From positions 7,812,001-7,876,000 of the forward strand of contig CAVUHL010000003.1 in the NCBI GenBank assembly GCA_963741305.1: a stretch of DNA of 64,000 nt. Direction: 5' to 3'. This document shows positions 1 to 7,818 of the stretch, one piece after another. Under the pieces are notes generated by a model. It did no database searches. It was given only the letters and a program-made list of their open reading frames with translations, and had not been told where the DNA came from. Position numbers and translations under genes: made by a program. The DNA is from DATMER01 sp963741305. Its GTDB lineage: Bacteria; Acidobacteriota; Thermoanaerobaculia; Multivoradales; UBA5704. How positions within the stretch are numbered: position 1 is the first letter of the stretch; every line of letters starts with the position of its first letter.

Positions 1-2
1 GA

Positions 3-539
3 GCCCGTGCCTGGGCCGGGCCAGCAGGATCGGCCGGCCCCGAGGCGCTGGAGCACGTCTCCCTCCCCGCCTGGAATCCCGGAAAGGATGCGGACTTCCC
101 CGACCGCCCCGCCGGGGGAGTGATGGTGGAGAGGATGGTAGAGAGGGAAATCACGCAGGAGGAGCTGATCGCCGCGGTGGACCGTTTGGAGATCGGAGGG
201 GAAGAAAGGGAGATCGTAGTGATCGGCCGCGCCCCCGAGCGCTGGGCCGACCGCGTCTTTTTCTCCTGGGCCACGGTACACGGAGCCGCCATTCTCCTGG
301 CCCCTGACCCATCGAGCCTGATCGGCTCGGCCATCTGGGCGAGGCCCACCGTCTTCCACGGTTCCGCCGCCGAGTTGAAGGCCCTGCGCCGTGCCGTGGA
401 GGAGGAGAAACCGCCCTTCTGGGACCGCCGGAAGGGCCGGTTGCCGTTGGGGAGGCTGCGGGTGATTCTTTGTGAGGAGCTGGCAGAGGAAGAGAGGCAC
501 TTTTGGGAGGGCAGGGGGGTGCGGGTAGCTGCCCTCTAA
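3..539 (+). CDS. C-terminal end of an AMP-binding (acyl-CoA ligase-like) protein, 5' partial
   Basis: The reading frame is open from base 3 to the stop at 537-539, so the true start lies left of the window; GTG at 120 and ATG at 123 are internal candidates only. The segment PAGGVM, then a charged helix, then HGAAILLAPDPSSLIG and ARPTVFHGSAAEL follows the order of the middle of AMP-dependent synthetases (P-x-GVM, then the hydrophobic strand, then RPT-x-x-x-G). The ATP-binding core and the C-terminal lid are not visible downstream: the protein stops about 70 residues after RPTVFHG. It is therefore either a divergent, shortened ligase or a degenerate copy. The family assignment rests on pattern resemblance only. 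Confidence 0.5.
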   Translation, partial: ARAWAGPAGSAGPEALEHVSLPAWNPGKDADFPDRPAGGVMVERMVEREITQEELIAAVDRLEIGGEEREIVVIGRAPERWADRVFFSWATVHGAAILLAPDPSSLIGSAIWARPTVFHGSAAELKALRRAVEEEKPPFWDRRKGRLPLGRLRVILCEELAEEERHFWEGRGVRVAAL

Positions 540-574
540 CCCTTGACCCCATACGCGCCAACTTTGCATCGCCG

Positions 575-795
575 AGCCCCGGCAGGGGCGACATGGAATA
601 GCCCGGCACGTGAGTGCCGGGAAAACGGGGGGTAAACGGAGTTTAAATATCCCGAGCCCCGGACGGGGCGACATATTGGGAGTGGGGCGCAAGCCCCATG
701 AGGGAATGTCGCCCCTACCGGGGCTTCGGGTGTTTTGGCGACTCATTACCCGGCACTGACGTGCCGGGCTATTCCATGACGCCCCTGCCGGGGCT
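575..795. repeat. Triple-nested palindromic element
   Basis: Three inverted repeats lie inside each other. The outer arms 575-621 and 749-795 (47 nt) match as reverse complements at all but two positions. The middle arms 651-674 and 706-730 (24/25 nt) differ by one indel and one mismatch. The inner hairpin is GGGGC 684-688 with GCCCC 693-697. Outer and middle arms share the motif GCCCCGG-x-AGGGGCG-ACAT, so they look like copies of one REP/MITE-like unit inserted in pairs. No protein is encoded. Confidence 0.85.
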
Positions 796-849
796 TTTCT
801 GTCTCCCGTCTCTCCCACCCGGCCGTGAGAGGGGGGACCGGAAGCTTCG

Positions 850-1269
850 GCCGTCGCCTCTCACTTTCGAGCGGCATCCGCTCACCCTCCGCCGTCTGCC
901 GCTCAGCCTCCAGCGCGTTCCGCTCACGCTCCGGCGGGTTCCGCTCGACCTCCAGCGCGTTTCCCCCGGGCTCCAGACGGTGCCCCGCGACCTCCGGCGG
1001 ACGCGCCCGGCCCTCGCGCGAACTCGCCCGAGCCCCGGCAGCATCCGCCCGACCCTCGCCGGCTCGTGCAAGACCGTGCGTGGCACCTGCCCGACTCCCA
1101 GCGGCATCCGCCCGCCCCCGGTCGCGTGTGCTGGAGCGTGCGGGGCAGCCGCAAACCCGTCGTGGGATCACGCTGGAGCTTGCGCGGAAGCCGCAAACCC
1201 TTCGTTGGCACGCGCTGGAGCCTGCGCGGACGCCGCTCGACTCCGCGGGGTAGCGGCTCGAACGCGGGT
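850..1269. repeat. 21-bp phased degenerate tandem array 1 (20 units)
   Basis: Twenty contiguous 21-bp units can be read without slippage (boundaries 850, 871, 892, 913, 934, 955 and so on to 1249-1269). Early units carry CCGCTC, for example at 871, 892, 913 and 934; later units diverge to GCCCGA and GCTGGAGC versions but stay in register. As 21 is a multiple of three, several frames are open and read as heptads (for example NALEVER on the minus strand), but no RBS or conserved protein is evident and I treat it as non-coding. It ends at the first base of a TATAAT box for the next gene. Confidence 0.85.
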
Positions 1270-1274
1270 ATAAT
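1269..1274 (+). promoter_or_regulatory. -10 box of the TIR-STAND gene
   Basis: TATAAT lies 27 nt upstream of the ATG at 1302, directly at the end of array 1. The -35 position falls inside the last repeat units and shows no TTGACA-like match, so activity may depend on a factor bound to the array (inference). Confidence 0.6.
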
Positions 1275-1301
1275 TTCGTCATCCACAAAATTCTGGCTGC
1301 C

Positions 1302-3872
1302 ATGACCGACTTCTTCATCAGCTATACCCACGTCGACCGTCCCTGGGCCGAGTGGATCGCCTGGGTCTTGGAGGAGGCGGGGCACAAGGCCAGAATTCAG
1401 GCCTGGGATTTCCGGCCGGGCGGCAACTTCGTGATCGAGATGCAGAAGGCCGTTGTCGGCTCCGAGCGCACGATCGCGGTCCTTTCGCCGGACTACCTGC
1501 GTTCTCTGTTTGCCATGGCTGAAGGGGGCGCCGCTTTCGCCGCGGATCCGGATGGATCCAAGGGGAAGCTCGTGCCGGTTCTGATCCGCGAGGTTCCCCA
1601 GGAAGAACTGGGCCTGCTGAGCACGATCATCCACATCAGACTGGCGGGGCTCGAAGAGGCTGCGGCTCGCGAGGCGCTCGTGAATGGGCTCGTGCCCGGC
1701 CGCGTCCGGCCAGAGAAGGTTCGTTTCCCCGGAGCACATCTCTTTCCCGGCCGGGCCGCCGCGCCACCCGACCCGAAGATCGCCCGCAACGTCCTTGAGG
1801 CCCTGCCACTCGAAGAAGTTCCGAAGCCCGGACCGCTGCCGGTGGGCTCGCGCATGCCGCTGGCGCCCAATCCGCTCTTTGTCGGCCGTGAGGAGGATCT
1901 GAAAGCTCTGGCGCGCCAGCTCAAGGCGGGGGATACCTCCGCGGTCGGCCAAGTCGAGATCGCCGCCGCCACTGGGCTCGGCGGGATCGGGAAGACGCAG
2001 CTTGCTTCCGAGTTCGCTCACCGCTACGGACGCTTCTTCGCCGGAGGCGTCTTCTGGATGAGCTTCTTCGACGCCCCCTCCGTCTCTGTCGAGGTCGCCG
2101 CCTCTGGACAAAGTCTCAGCCTCCATTCGAGCTTCGATGCCCTGACTCTTGAGCAACAGGTCCGCTTGGTGGAGGAGGCCTGGCAGAGCCCGCTCCCTCG
2201 GCTCCTCGTCTTCGACAACTGTGAGGAGGAGGCGCTGCTTCAACGCTGGCGTCCCCGTTTCGGTGGCGCCCGGGTCCTCGTGACCAGCCGGCGAGCCGAG
2301 TGGGATGCGACCCTGAGTGTCAAGACGGTGCCGCTCACCACCTTGCCGCGCCCCGCGAGTATCGAGCTTCTGCGGCTTTTCCGGCCCGACGTTCCAGCGG
2401 AAGATCCGATCCTCGATGCCATCGCGGACGAGCTTGGGGATCTGCCCCTGGCCCTTCATCTGGCAGGGAGCTTTCTCAAGACTTATCAGAACTCGGCCTT
2501 TGGACAGGCGGCGGCCTATCTCGAGCAGTTAAGGAATACGGATCTGCTCACCCATCCATCCCTCGAAGGCCGAGGAGCTGGGGTGTCACCTACCGGGCAT
2601 GCAGCCCATGTGGGACGCACCTTTGCGCTCAGCTTTGAACGGCTGGAGCCGGCAAGGACCGAGGATGCCTTAGCCACCAGGCTTCTCTCTCGAGCGGCTT
2701 GGTTCGCTCCTGGAAAGCCGATCCCCCGATCGCTACTCCTTCAGTCGGGTGGTGTAGATTTGGGAGATCTGTCGACAGGTCTGGATGCCGAGGATGCGCT
2801 CCGGCGGCTGGTGGATCTCGGGCTTTTGGAGGTCAATGATCAGAATGATCTACTGATGCACCGCCTTGTTGCAGCATGGGTTCGCGGTGTGGCAGATAGC
2901 GATGAGGCGCTGGAGGCCGTCGAGGAGGTGATGGTCGCTGAGGCCAATCGCCTCAACAAGACGGACAACCCGGCCCCTCTCCGACCTTGGCAGCCGCACC
3001 TCCGAATGTTGACGGACCGAGCCGATGATCGGAAAGACGAGATGGCGGCTCGGCTCTGCGGCGAGTTAGGGATCCACCTCTGGCAGGCAGGAGACTACGT
3101 AGGGGCGCGACCCTACCTTGAAAAGGCAGTCGCTCTTCACGAGGAGGTGTTAGGGCTGGAGCACCCAGCCACTGCCCGCAGTTTGAACGACCTGGGACGC
3201 CTTCTTCATAGTCAAGGTGAGTATTCAGCGGCGCGCGCGACCTACGAACGAGGTCTGGCGATTCGAGAGAGAGCCTTGGGTCTGGAGCATCCGGATGCGG
3301 CTCAGAGCTTGAGTGATCTAGGTATTCTCCTGTCTGATCAAAGAGACTATGGGGAGGCACGCCCTCGGCTTGAGCGTGCATTGGCGATCCGGGAGAAGAT
3401 TCTGAGCCCGGAGCACCCGGACATTGCCCGCAGCCTGAACAACTTAGGTAGCCTTCTGCTTGAGCAGCATGATTTCGCTAGAGCCCGTCAATATTACGAG
3501 CGTGCATTGGCGATTGAAGAGAAGGTTCTGGGCCCGGAGCACCCGTCTACAGCAGGTACCCTGAGCAATCTCGGTAGTCTTCTTGAGGTTCAGGGTGATT
3601 TTGCTGGGGCTCGCGCGTACTTCGAGCGAGCGCTGGCGATTGAGGAGAAGGCTCTAGGCCTGGAACACCCGATTACAGCACAGAGCCTCATGAACCTGGG
3701 CACCGTGCGTAAAAGCCAGGGAAACCTTGCGAGAGCACGCTGGTATTGGGAGCGGGCTGCGCGCATCCTCAAGGCTAGTCTCGGACCAAAGCACCCCGAA
3801 ACTAAAAAAGCATGCGAGTTCCTCAGTACGCTTCCCGGCGGTCGGAAGCGGCCTCCCAGGAAGAAGCCCTGA
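1302..3872 (+). CDS. TIR - NB-ARC - TPR STAND protein (probable immune sensor)
   Basis: 856 aa. Residues 1-130 form a TIR_2-type domain (FFISYTHVD near the start, AVLSPDYL at 59-66; Glu74 is a candidate catalytic Glu). An NB-ARC/STAND ATPase follows: FVGREEDL at 193, P-loop GLGGIGKT 225-232, Walker B LLVFDN 301-306, TSR 328-330 and a GLPL-like GDLPLAL 379-385. Residues about 600-845 hold six TPRs of the 42-residue kinesin-light-chain type (LxxEHPxxAxSLxxLG). In known bacterial STAND systems the TPRs sense a phage product, the ATPase oligomerises and TIR degrades NAD+; that role is inferred here from architecture. It stands alone, with array 1 immediately upstream and a thiolase 63 bp downstream. 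The start is ATG at 1302; no strong SD is visible. Confidence 0.88.
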   Translation: MTDFFISYTHVDRPWAEWIAWVLEEAGHKARIQAWDFRPGGNFVIEMQKAVVGSERTIAVLSPDYLRSLFAMAEGGAAFAADPDGSKGKLVPVLIREVPQEELGLLSTIIHIRLAGLEEAAAREALVNGLVPGRVRPEKVRFPGAHLFPGRAAAPPDPKIARNVLEALPLEEVPKPGPLPVGSRMPLAPNPLFVGREEDLKALARQLKAGDTSAVGQVEIAAATGLGGIGKTQLASEFAHRYGRFFAGGVFWMSFFDAPSVSVEVAASGQSLSLHSSFDALTLEQQVRLVEEAWQSPLPRLLVFDNCEEEALLQRWRPRFGGARVLVTSRRAEWDATLSVKTVPLTTLPRPASIELLRLFRPDVPAEDPILDAIADELGDLPLALHLAGSFLKTYQNSAFGQAAAYLEQLRNTDLLTHPSLEGRGAGVSPTGHAAHVGRTFALSFERLEPARTEDALATRLLSRAAWFAPGKPIPRSLLLQSGGVDLGDLSTGLDAEDALRRLVDLGLLEVNDQNDLLMHRLVAAWVRGVADSDEALEAVEEVMVAEANRLNKTDNPAPLRPWQPHLRMLTDRADDRKDEMAARLCGELGIHLWQAGDYVGARPYLEKAVALHEEVLGLEHPATARSLNDLGRLLHSQGEYSAARATYERGLAIRERALGLEHPDAAQSLSDLGILLSDQRDYGEARPRLERALAIREKILSPEHPDIARSLNNLGSLLLEQHDFARARQYYERALAIEEKVLGPEHPSTAGTLSNLGSLLEVQGDFAGARAYFERALAIEEKALGLEHPITAQSLMNLGTVRKSQGNLARARWYWERAARILKASLGPKHPETKKACEFLSTLPGGRKRPPRKKP

Positions 3873-3935
3873 CCAAGCCGCCTCCCTTGCCGCACCGCGA
3901 CGTAGATGGTATAGATCCCCTGAGAGGAGATCGTC

Positions 3936-5390
3936 ATGGCCGACACCCCCGCGAACACCGTGCCCGACCAGCCCCCCGCGCCCTTGCGGCCCCCGAACCG
4001 GGCTTCCGCCCTGGAGGAGATCACCGAGCGCGCCGATACCGTGTGGACCCGGGGTAACGGGAAGCCGGTGAAGGTCCAGGTTGCCGCGCGCCGGGAGCTC
4101 AAGGGCCCGCGCGGCAGGATAGCCATCATCGACGGCTGCCGGACACCTTTCATCAAGTCGGGCACCGACTTCATGAACATGGACGTGACCGACCTCGCGA
4201 GTGTGGCCGCCGCCGAGCTGATTGCCCGCTCCGGTATCGATCCCATGGAGATCGACCTGTCGATCTTCGGGGTGGTGGTGCCCGCGCTCAACGCTCCGAA
4301 CCTGGGAAGGGAGGTGGTCTTCCGCACCTCGCTGCCCGTCCGGGTTCCCGGTGTGACGGTCAACCTGGCTTGCGCCTCCTCGACCCGGGCTCTGACCTTC
4401 GGCGCCGCCGCGATCCTGTCTGGCGAGGCGGATGTGGTGCTGACCGGGGGCGCCGAGTCGCTCTCGAACGTGCCGATCCAGTTCTCGCGCAAGGCGGCGC
4501 GCACGTTCATGGAGCTGAACAAGGCCAAGACCCTGCCGGCCAAGATGGGGGCGATCGGCAAGCTGCGGCCGGCCGACCTTGCCCCCGTGGCCCCGGCCAT
4601 CGCCGAGTACACCACCGGCTTGTCCATGGGCGATTCCGCGGAGAAGATGGCCAAGGAGAACGACATCTCCCGCCGGGCTCAGGATGAAATTGCGCTCATG
4701 TCCCACCAGCGCGCCGCCGCTGCCATCGCGGATGGCCGGTTCGCGGGCCAGATCGCGCCGGCCTTTCCGCCGCCGCGTTATGACAAGGCGGTCTCGGTCG
4801 ACAACGGCGTGCGCGGCGACAGCTCCATGGAGGCGCTGGAGAAGCTCAAGCCCGTGTTCGACCGCCGCTATGGCACGCTCACGGCCGGCAACTCGAGCCC
4901 GCTGACCGACGGCGGCGCCGCCGTGCTGCTGATGAGCGAGGAGAAGGCCAAGGCCCTGGGCATCACGCCGCTCGGCTACCTCCGCTCTTACGCCTTCACG
5001 GCGCTCAACCCCGGCGACCAGCTCCTGCAGGGGCCGGCCTACGCCGCCCCCGCGGCGCTCGATGCCGCAGGCGTGAAGCTCTCGGATATCGATCTCGTCG
5101 AGATGCACGAGGCCTTCGCCTCGCAGATCCTCTCGAACATGAAGGCCTTTGCTTCCAAGAAGTTCGCCAAGGAGGAGCTGGGGCGCGACGAGCCGATGGG
5201 AGTGATCGATTTCGAGCGCTTCAACGTGACCGGCGGCTCGATCGCCATCGGCCATCCCTTCGGCGCGACCGGCGCCCGGGTCACCACCCAGGTGCTCTAC
5301 GAGCTGCGGCGGCGTAATCTGAACCTCGGCCTGGTCACCGTCTGCGCGGCCGGGGGCGTCGGCTTCTCGATGGTGGTCGAAAGAGAGTAG
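3936..5390 (+). CDS. fadI: Acetyl-CoA C-acyltransferase (FadI-like thiolase)
   Basis: 484 aa; thiolytic release of acetyl-CoA from 3-ketoacyl-CoA in beta-oxidation. It matches the FadI/trifunctional-beta type along its length, including LGYLRSYAFTALNPG and FNVTGGSIAIGHPFGATGAR. Catalytic residues are visible: Cys146 in NLACASS, His391 in EMHEAFA, His440 in GHPFG and Cys470 in VCAAGGVGFSM. It is about 50 residues longer than typical FadI because of an N-terminal Pro-rich extension. An SD-like GAGGAG precedes ATG 3936. No FadJ partner is adjacent; a CaiB-type CoA-transferase follows after a palindromic element. Confidence 0.9.
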   Translation: MADTPANTVPDQPPAPLRPPNRASALEEITERADTVWTRGNGKPVKVQVAARRELKGPRGRIAIIDGCRTPFIKSGTDFMNMDVTDLASVAAAELIARSGIDPMEIDLSIFGVVVPALNAPNLGREVVFRTSLPVRVPGVTVNLACASSTRALTFGAAAILSGEADVVLTGGAESLSNVPIQFSRKAARTFMELNKAKTLPAKMGAIGKLRPADLAPVAPAIAEYTTGLSMGDSAEKMAKENDISRRAQDEIALMSHQRAAAAIADGRFAGQIAPAFPPPRYDKAVSVDNGVRGDSSMEALEKLKPVFDRRYGTLTAGNSSPLTDGGAAVLLMSEEKAKALGITPLGYLRSYAFTALNPGDQLLQGPAYAAPAALDAAGVKLSDIDLVEMHEAFASQILSNMKAFASKKFAKEELGRDEPMGVIDFERFNVTGGSIAIGHPFGATGARVTTQVLYELRRRNLNLGLVTVCAAGGVGFSMVVERE

Positions 5391-5404
5391 GGGAGGGGGG
5401 TGCC

Positions 5405-5513
5405 CTGTAGGGGCTGAACCCGTCTAGCCTGGGGTTTCAACCCCAGGCGGAGGAGGGCGCCGGCACCGCGCCTGGGGTTGAAACCCCAGGCTAGACGGGG
5501 GTCGCTCCTACAG
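5405..5513. repeat. Long inverted repeat (44-nt arms) between thiolase and CoA-transferase
   Basis: Arms 5405-5448 and 5470-5513 are near-perfect reverse complements, and each arm holds its own palindrome CCTGGGGTTTCAACCCCAGG or its inverse. The tips read CTGTAGGGGC / GCTCCTACAG, like the other GTAGGGGC-type elements in the window. It could act as a terminator for the thiolase gene, but it looks primarily like a mobile palindromic repeat. Confidence 0.85.
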
Positions 5514-5542
5514 AGCGAGCAAAGGCGCCCAGGTAACTCCCC

Positions 5543-6670
5543 ATGCTCACCGGCACCCTCGTCCTCGACCTCTCCCGGCATCTGCCCGGTCCCCTGGCTG
5601 GCCGGCTCCTGGCCGACCTCGGGGCGCGGGTGGTCAAGGTCGAGGAGCCTTCGCAGGGCGATCCCGTCCGCCAGGTGAGCGGGCTGGGCGCCCTCCTCCT
5701 CTCGGGAGTCGAAAGCGTGGCCCTCGATCTCAAGGAGCCGGGTGGGCAGGAAGTCCTCGGCCGTCTCCTTGAGCGGGCCGACGTCCTCCTGGAGAGCTTC
5801 CGCCCCGGCACTCTCGCCCGCCTTGGCTTCTCTCCCGATCTCCTCCGCGAGCGGTATCCCGGCTTGGTCGTCTGTTCCGTGACCGGCTGGGGCCAGTCCG
5901 GTCCCTATGCTTCCCGCGCCGGGCACGATCTCACCTATCAAGCCGTGGCTGGCTCCCTCGCTCCGACAGCAGCGATGCCGTCGGTTCCGGTCGCGGACAT
6001 GGTCGGGGCCTGGAGCGCTACTTCAGCCATCCTCGCCGCTCTTTTGGAACGCCAACGGACCGGACGGGGACGGCACATCGACGCCGCGCTCCTGGATGCG
6101 GGAGTCCATGCGAACCTGGTTTCCTGGGCGATGGAGCCGGAGGGTCCGAAGGCCGTGGGGGAGAATCTGCCGCTGACCGGAGCGCTCCCGTGCTACCGCC
6201 TCTATCGCACGGCGGACGGCCGCCTGCTCGCGCTCGGCGCTCTGGAGCCCCACTTCTGGCGCCGGTTCTGCGAGGCCGCGGGGTGCCCGGATCTCCGGAG
6301 CCGGCAGTACAGCGACTCGGCGCGGGTCCGCCGCAAGGTAGAGGCCCTGGTGCGCGCTCGGACGCTCGCCGAGTGGATGGAGCTTTTCGCCAAGGAGGAC
6401 ATCCCGGCCGAGCCGGTGCTCTCCGCGGCCGAGGCCCGGAATCATCCCCAGGTGCGGGAGCGCGGCATGCTCTCCGAAGGGGGAGACCGGATCGGTTACC
6501 CCGCGCTCGTCGACGGCATCCGGCCCCGTGCTGGAGCCCATGTCCCGGACCTGGGAGAGCACACGGACACCTGGCTCGGCGAGCTTGGGATCGCGAAAAA
6601 GGGGAAGGGGATCGGCCGGCGCTTCAGTTGGAAACGGTTGCTTCGGCGAGCTCTCGGTCGGGGGCTTTGA
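5543..6670 (+). CDS. CaiB/BaiF family CoA-transferase (family III)
   Basis: 375 aa. The N-terminus LVLDLSRHLPGPLAGRLLADLGARV is followed by KVEEPSQGDPVR, the standard opening of family III CoA-transferases and alpha-methylacyl-CoA racemases. The catalytic Asp is expected in AGHDLTYQAVAG, which is present. Two further motifs of the fold are RTGRGRHIDAALLD and LPCYRLYRTADGRLLALGALEP. Substrate is unknown; the thiolase neighbour suggests fatty or branched acyl-CoA metabolism. The 3' end overlaps the convergent SpoIIE phosphatase gene by 47 nt. Confidence 0.85.
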   Translation: MLTGTLVLDLSRHLPGPLAGRLLADLGARVVKVEEPSQGDPVRQVSGLGALLLSGVESVALDLKEPGGQEVLGRLLERADVLLESFRPGTLARLGFSPDLLRERYPGLVVCSVTGWGQSGPYASRAGHDLTYQAVAGSLAPTAAMPSVPVADMVGAWSATSAILAALLERQRTGRGRHIDAALLDAGVHANLVSWAMEPEGPKAVGENLPLTGALPCYRLYRTADGRLLALGALEPHFWRRFCEAAGCPDLRSRQYSDSARVRRKVEALVRARTLAEWMELFAKEDIPAEPVLSAAEARNHPQVRERGMLSEGGDRIGYPALVDGIRPRAGAHVPDLGEHTDTWLGELGIAKKGKGIGRRFSWKRLLRRALGRGL

Positions 6671-7817
6671 GGACGGGCAGCGGGGGCAGGCGCGCGGCGA
6701 CCAGGAGCGTGAGGTCGTCCCGGATCGGCTCGTTGCCGACGTGACTGTCGAAGGCCCGCAGGATGCGCTCGTGGACGGCATGGGGCGAGCCGCCGGCCCG
6801 GGTCAGGGCGGTGATCCGCGGGTAGCCGAAGGCCTCGCTTCCCTTGGTGTCCAGCGCCTCGGCGAGACCGTCCGTGTAGAGCAGCAGCAGATCCCCCGGT
6901 TCCATCACCACCGATTCCGAGCAGAGGTCCAGCGGCTCGCGCATGCCGAGGGGCAGCCCGCCGCAACCCAGCTCTTCGACCGTGCCGTCCGCCCGCCGCA
7001 GCAGCGGGAAGGGATGGCCGGCGCAGACGTACTCCATCTGCCCGGTGCCCGGATCGAGCAGGGCGTAGAAGACGGTCATGAAGGTCCGGTTCGTGCCAGT
7101 GCGGCAGAGAGTGCGGTTGAGCAGCCGGATGACCCGCTCCGGGGTGGGATCCAGGTCGAGCGCGGTTTTCAGGGTGGCGTTGGCGATGGCCATGACCAGC
7201 CCGGCAGCCATGCCGTGGCCGCTGGCATCCCCCACGAGCAGGGCGACGCGGCCGTCCGGTAGCGGCGTGAGGTCGTAGTAATCCCCACCGACCTCGTTCG
7301 CCGTGCGATAGGAGTGGGCGAAGTCGTAGCCGGGGATGGGCGGCACGTTATGGGGGAGCAGGTCGACCTGGAGCTCCCGCGCGACTTCCAACTCGTCGCG
7401 GACGCGGATGCGGTCCGCCAGCTCCAGCGCCAGGAGGTAGATCATCATGGCGAGGCTCACGGTGAACCAGAACGGGGAGAAGTCCACCAGCAGGCGGGTC
7501 TCGCCGCCCCTGATTTCCATCGGATCGCCGAAAAATCCGATGAGGAAGGAGATGAGCGAGCACGCGAAGAGGAAGCGGCGGGCCGGCGTGAGCTTGTAGG
7601 AGAGCCCGAGAAAAGTGAGCTTGGCGTAGTAGAAGAAGCGCCCGGCCCTGCTCTTGGGCTCGGGCGAGCCGTCGTGCCCACGGGTGAGGACGGCATAGGC
7701 GCGGACCGCGTCCTTGTCGAACATGCGGCGCAGGTCGCGGCTGTCCAGGCCCTCGGTGTAATCGCTGAAGAACCGCTCCATGCGGTTGATCAGCTTCTGT
7801 GGGCGTTTCTTGCTCAT
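6624..7817 (-). CDS. SpoIIE/RsbU-type PP2C serine phosphatase, membrane-anchored
   Basis: 397 aa. An N-terminal cytosolic region is followed by two hydrophobic segments (FLFACSLISFLIGFF and WFTVSLAMMIYLLALEL) and a coiled linker ending in LQVDLLPHNVPPIPGYDFA. The PP2C_SIG domain has metal-binding Asp in NEVGGDYYD and VGDASGHGMAAGL, plus LLLYTDGLAEA and DDLTLLVAAR near the end. Such phosphatases dephosphorylate anti-anti-sigma (STAS) proteins; no STAS gene is nearby. The start codon is one base after the acyltransferase stop (TGA-G-ATG), so translation is probably coupled. Confidence 0.87.
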   Translation of the reverse strand: MSKKRPQKLINRMERFFSDYTEGLDSRDLRRMFDKDAVRAYAVLTRGHDGSPEPKSRAGRFFYYAKLTFLGLSYKLTPARRFLFACSLISFLIGFFGDPMEIRGGETRLLVDFSPFWFTVSLAMMIYLLALELADRIRVRDELEVARELQVDLLPHNVPPIPGYDFAHSYRTANEVGGDYYDLTPLPDGRVALLVGDASGHGMAAGLVMAIANATLKTALDLDPTPERVIRLLNRTLCRTGTNRTFMTVFYALLDPGTGQMEYVCAGHPFPLLRRADGTVEELGCGGLPLGMREPLDLCSESVVMEPGDLLLLYTDGLAEALDTKGSEAFGYPRITALTRAGGSPHAVHERILRAFDSHVGNEPIRDDLTLLVAARLPPLPVLKAPDRELAEATVSN

Positions 7818-7818
7818 C

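Noticed and set aside
850..1269. CRISPR array
   Set aside because: Units are contiguous, degenerate 21-mers without unique spacers and no cas gene is near; the same holds for the other three arrays.
698..1273. Long open frames on both strands across array 1 (heptad-repeat proteins)
   Set aside because: Open only because the repeat length is a multiple of three; no RBS, no conserved domain, and several frames are equally open.
924..2459. 511-codon minus-strand frame opposite the TIR-STAND gene
   Set aside because: Shadow of GC-rich coding sequence; composition lacks protein-like motifs. The same applies to other long antisense frames (for example 3654-5255, 7780-9270, 14995-17085, 58259-60457).
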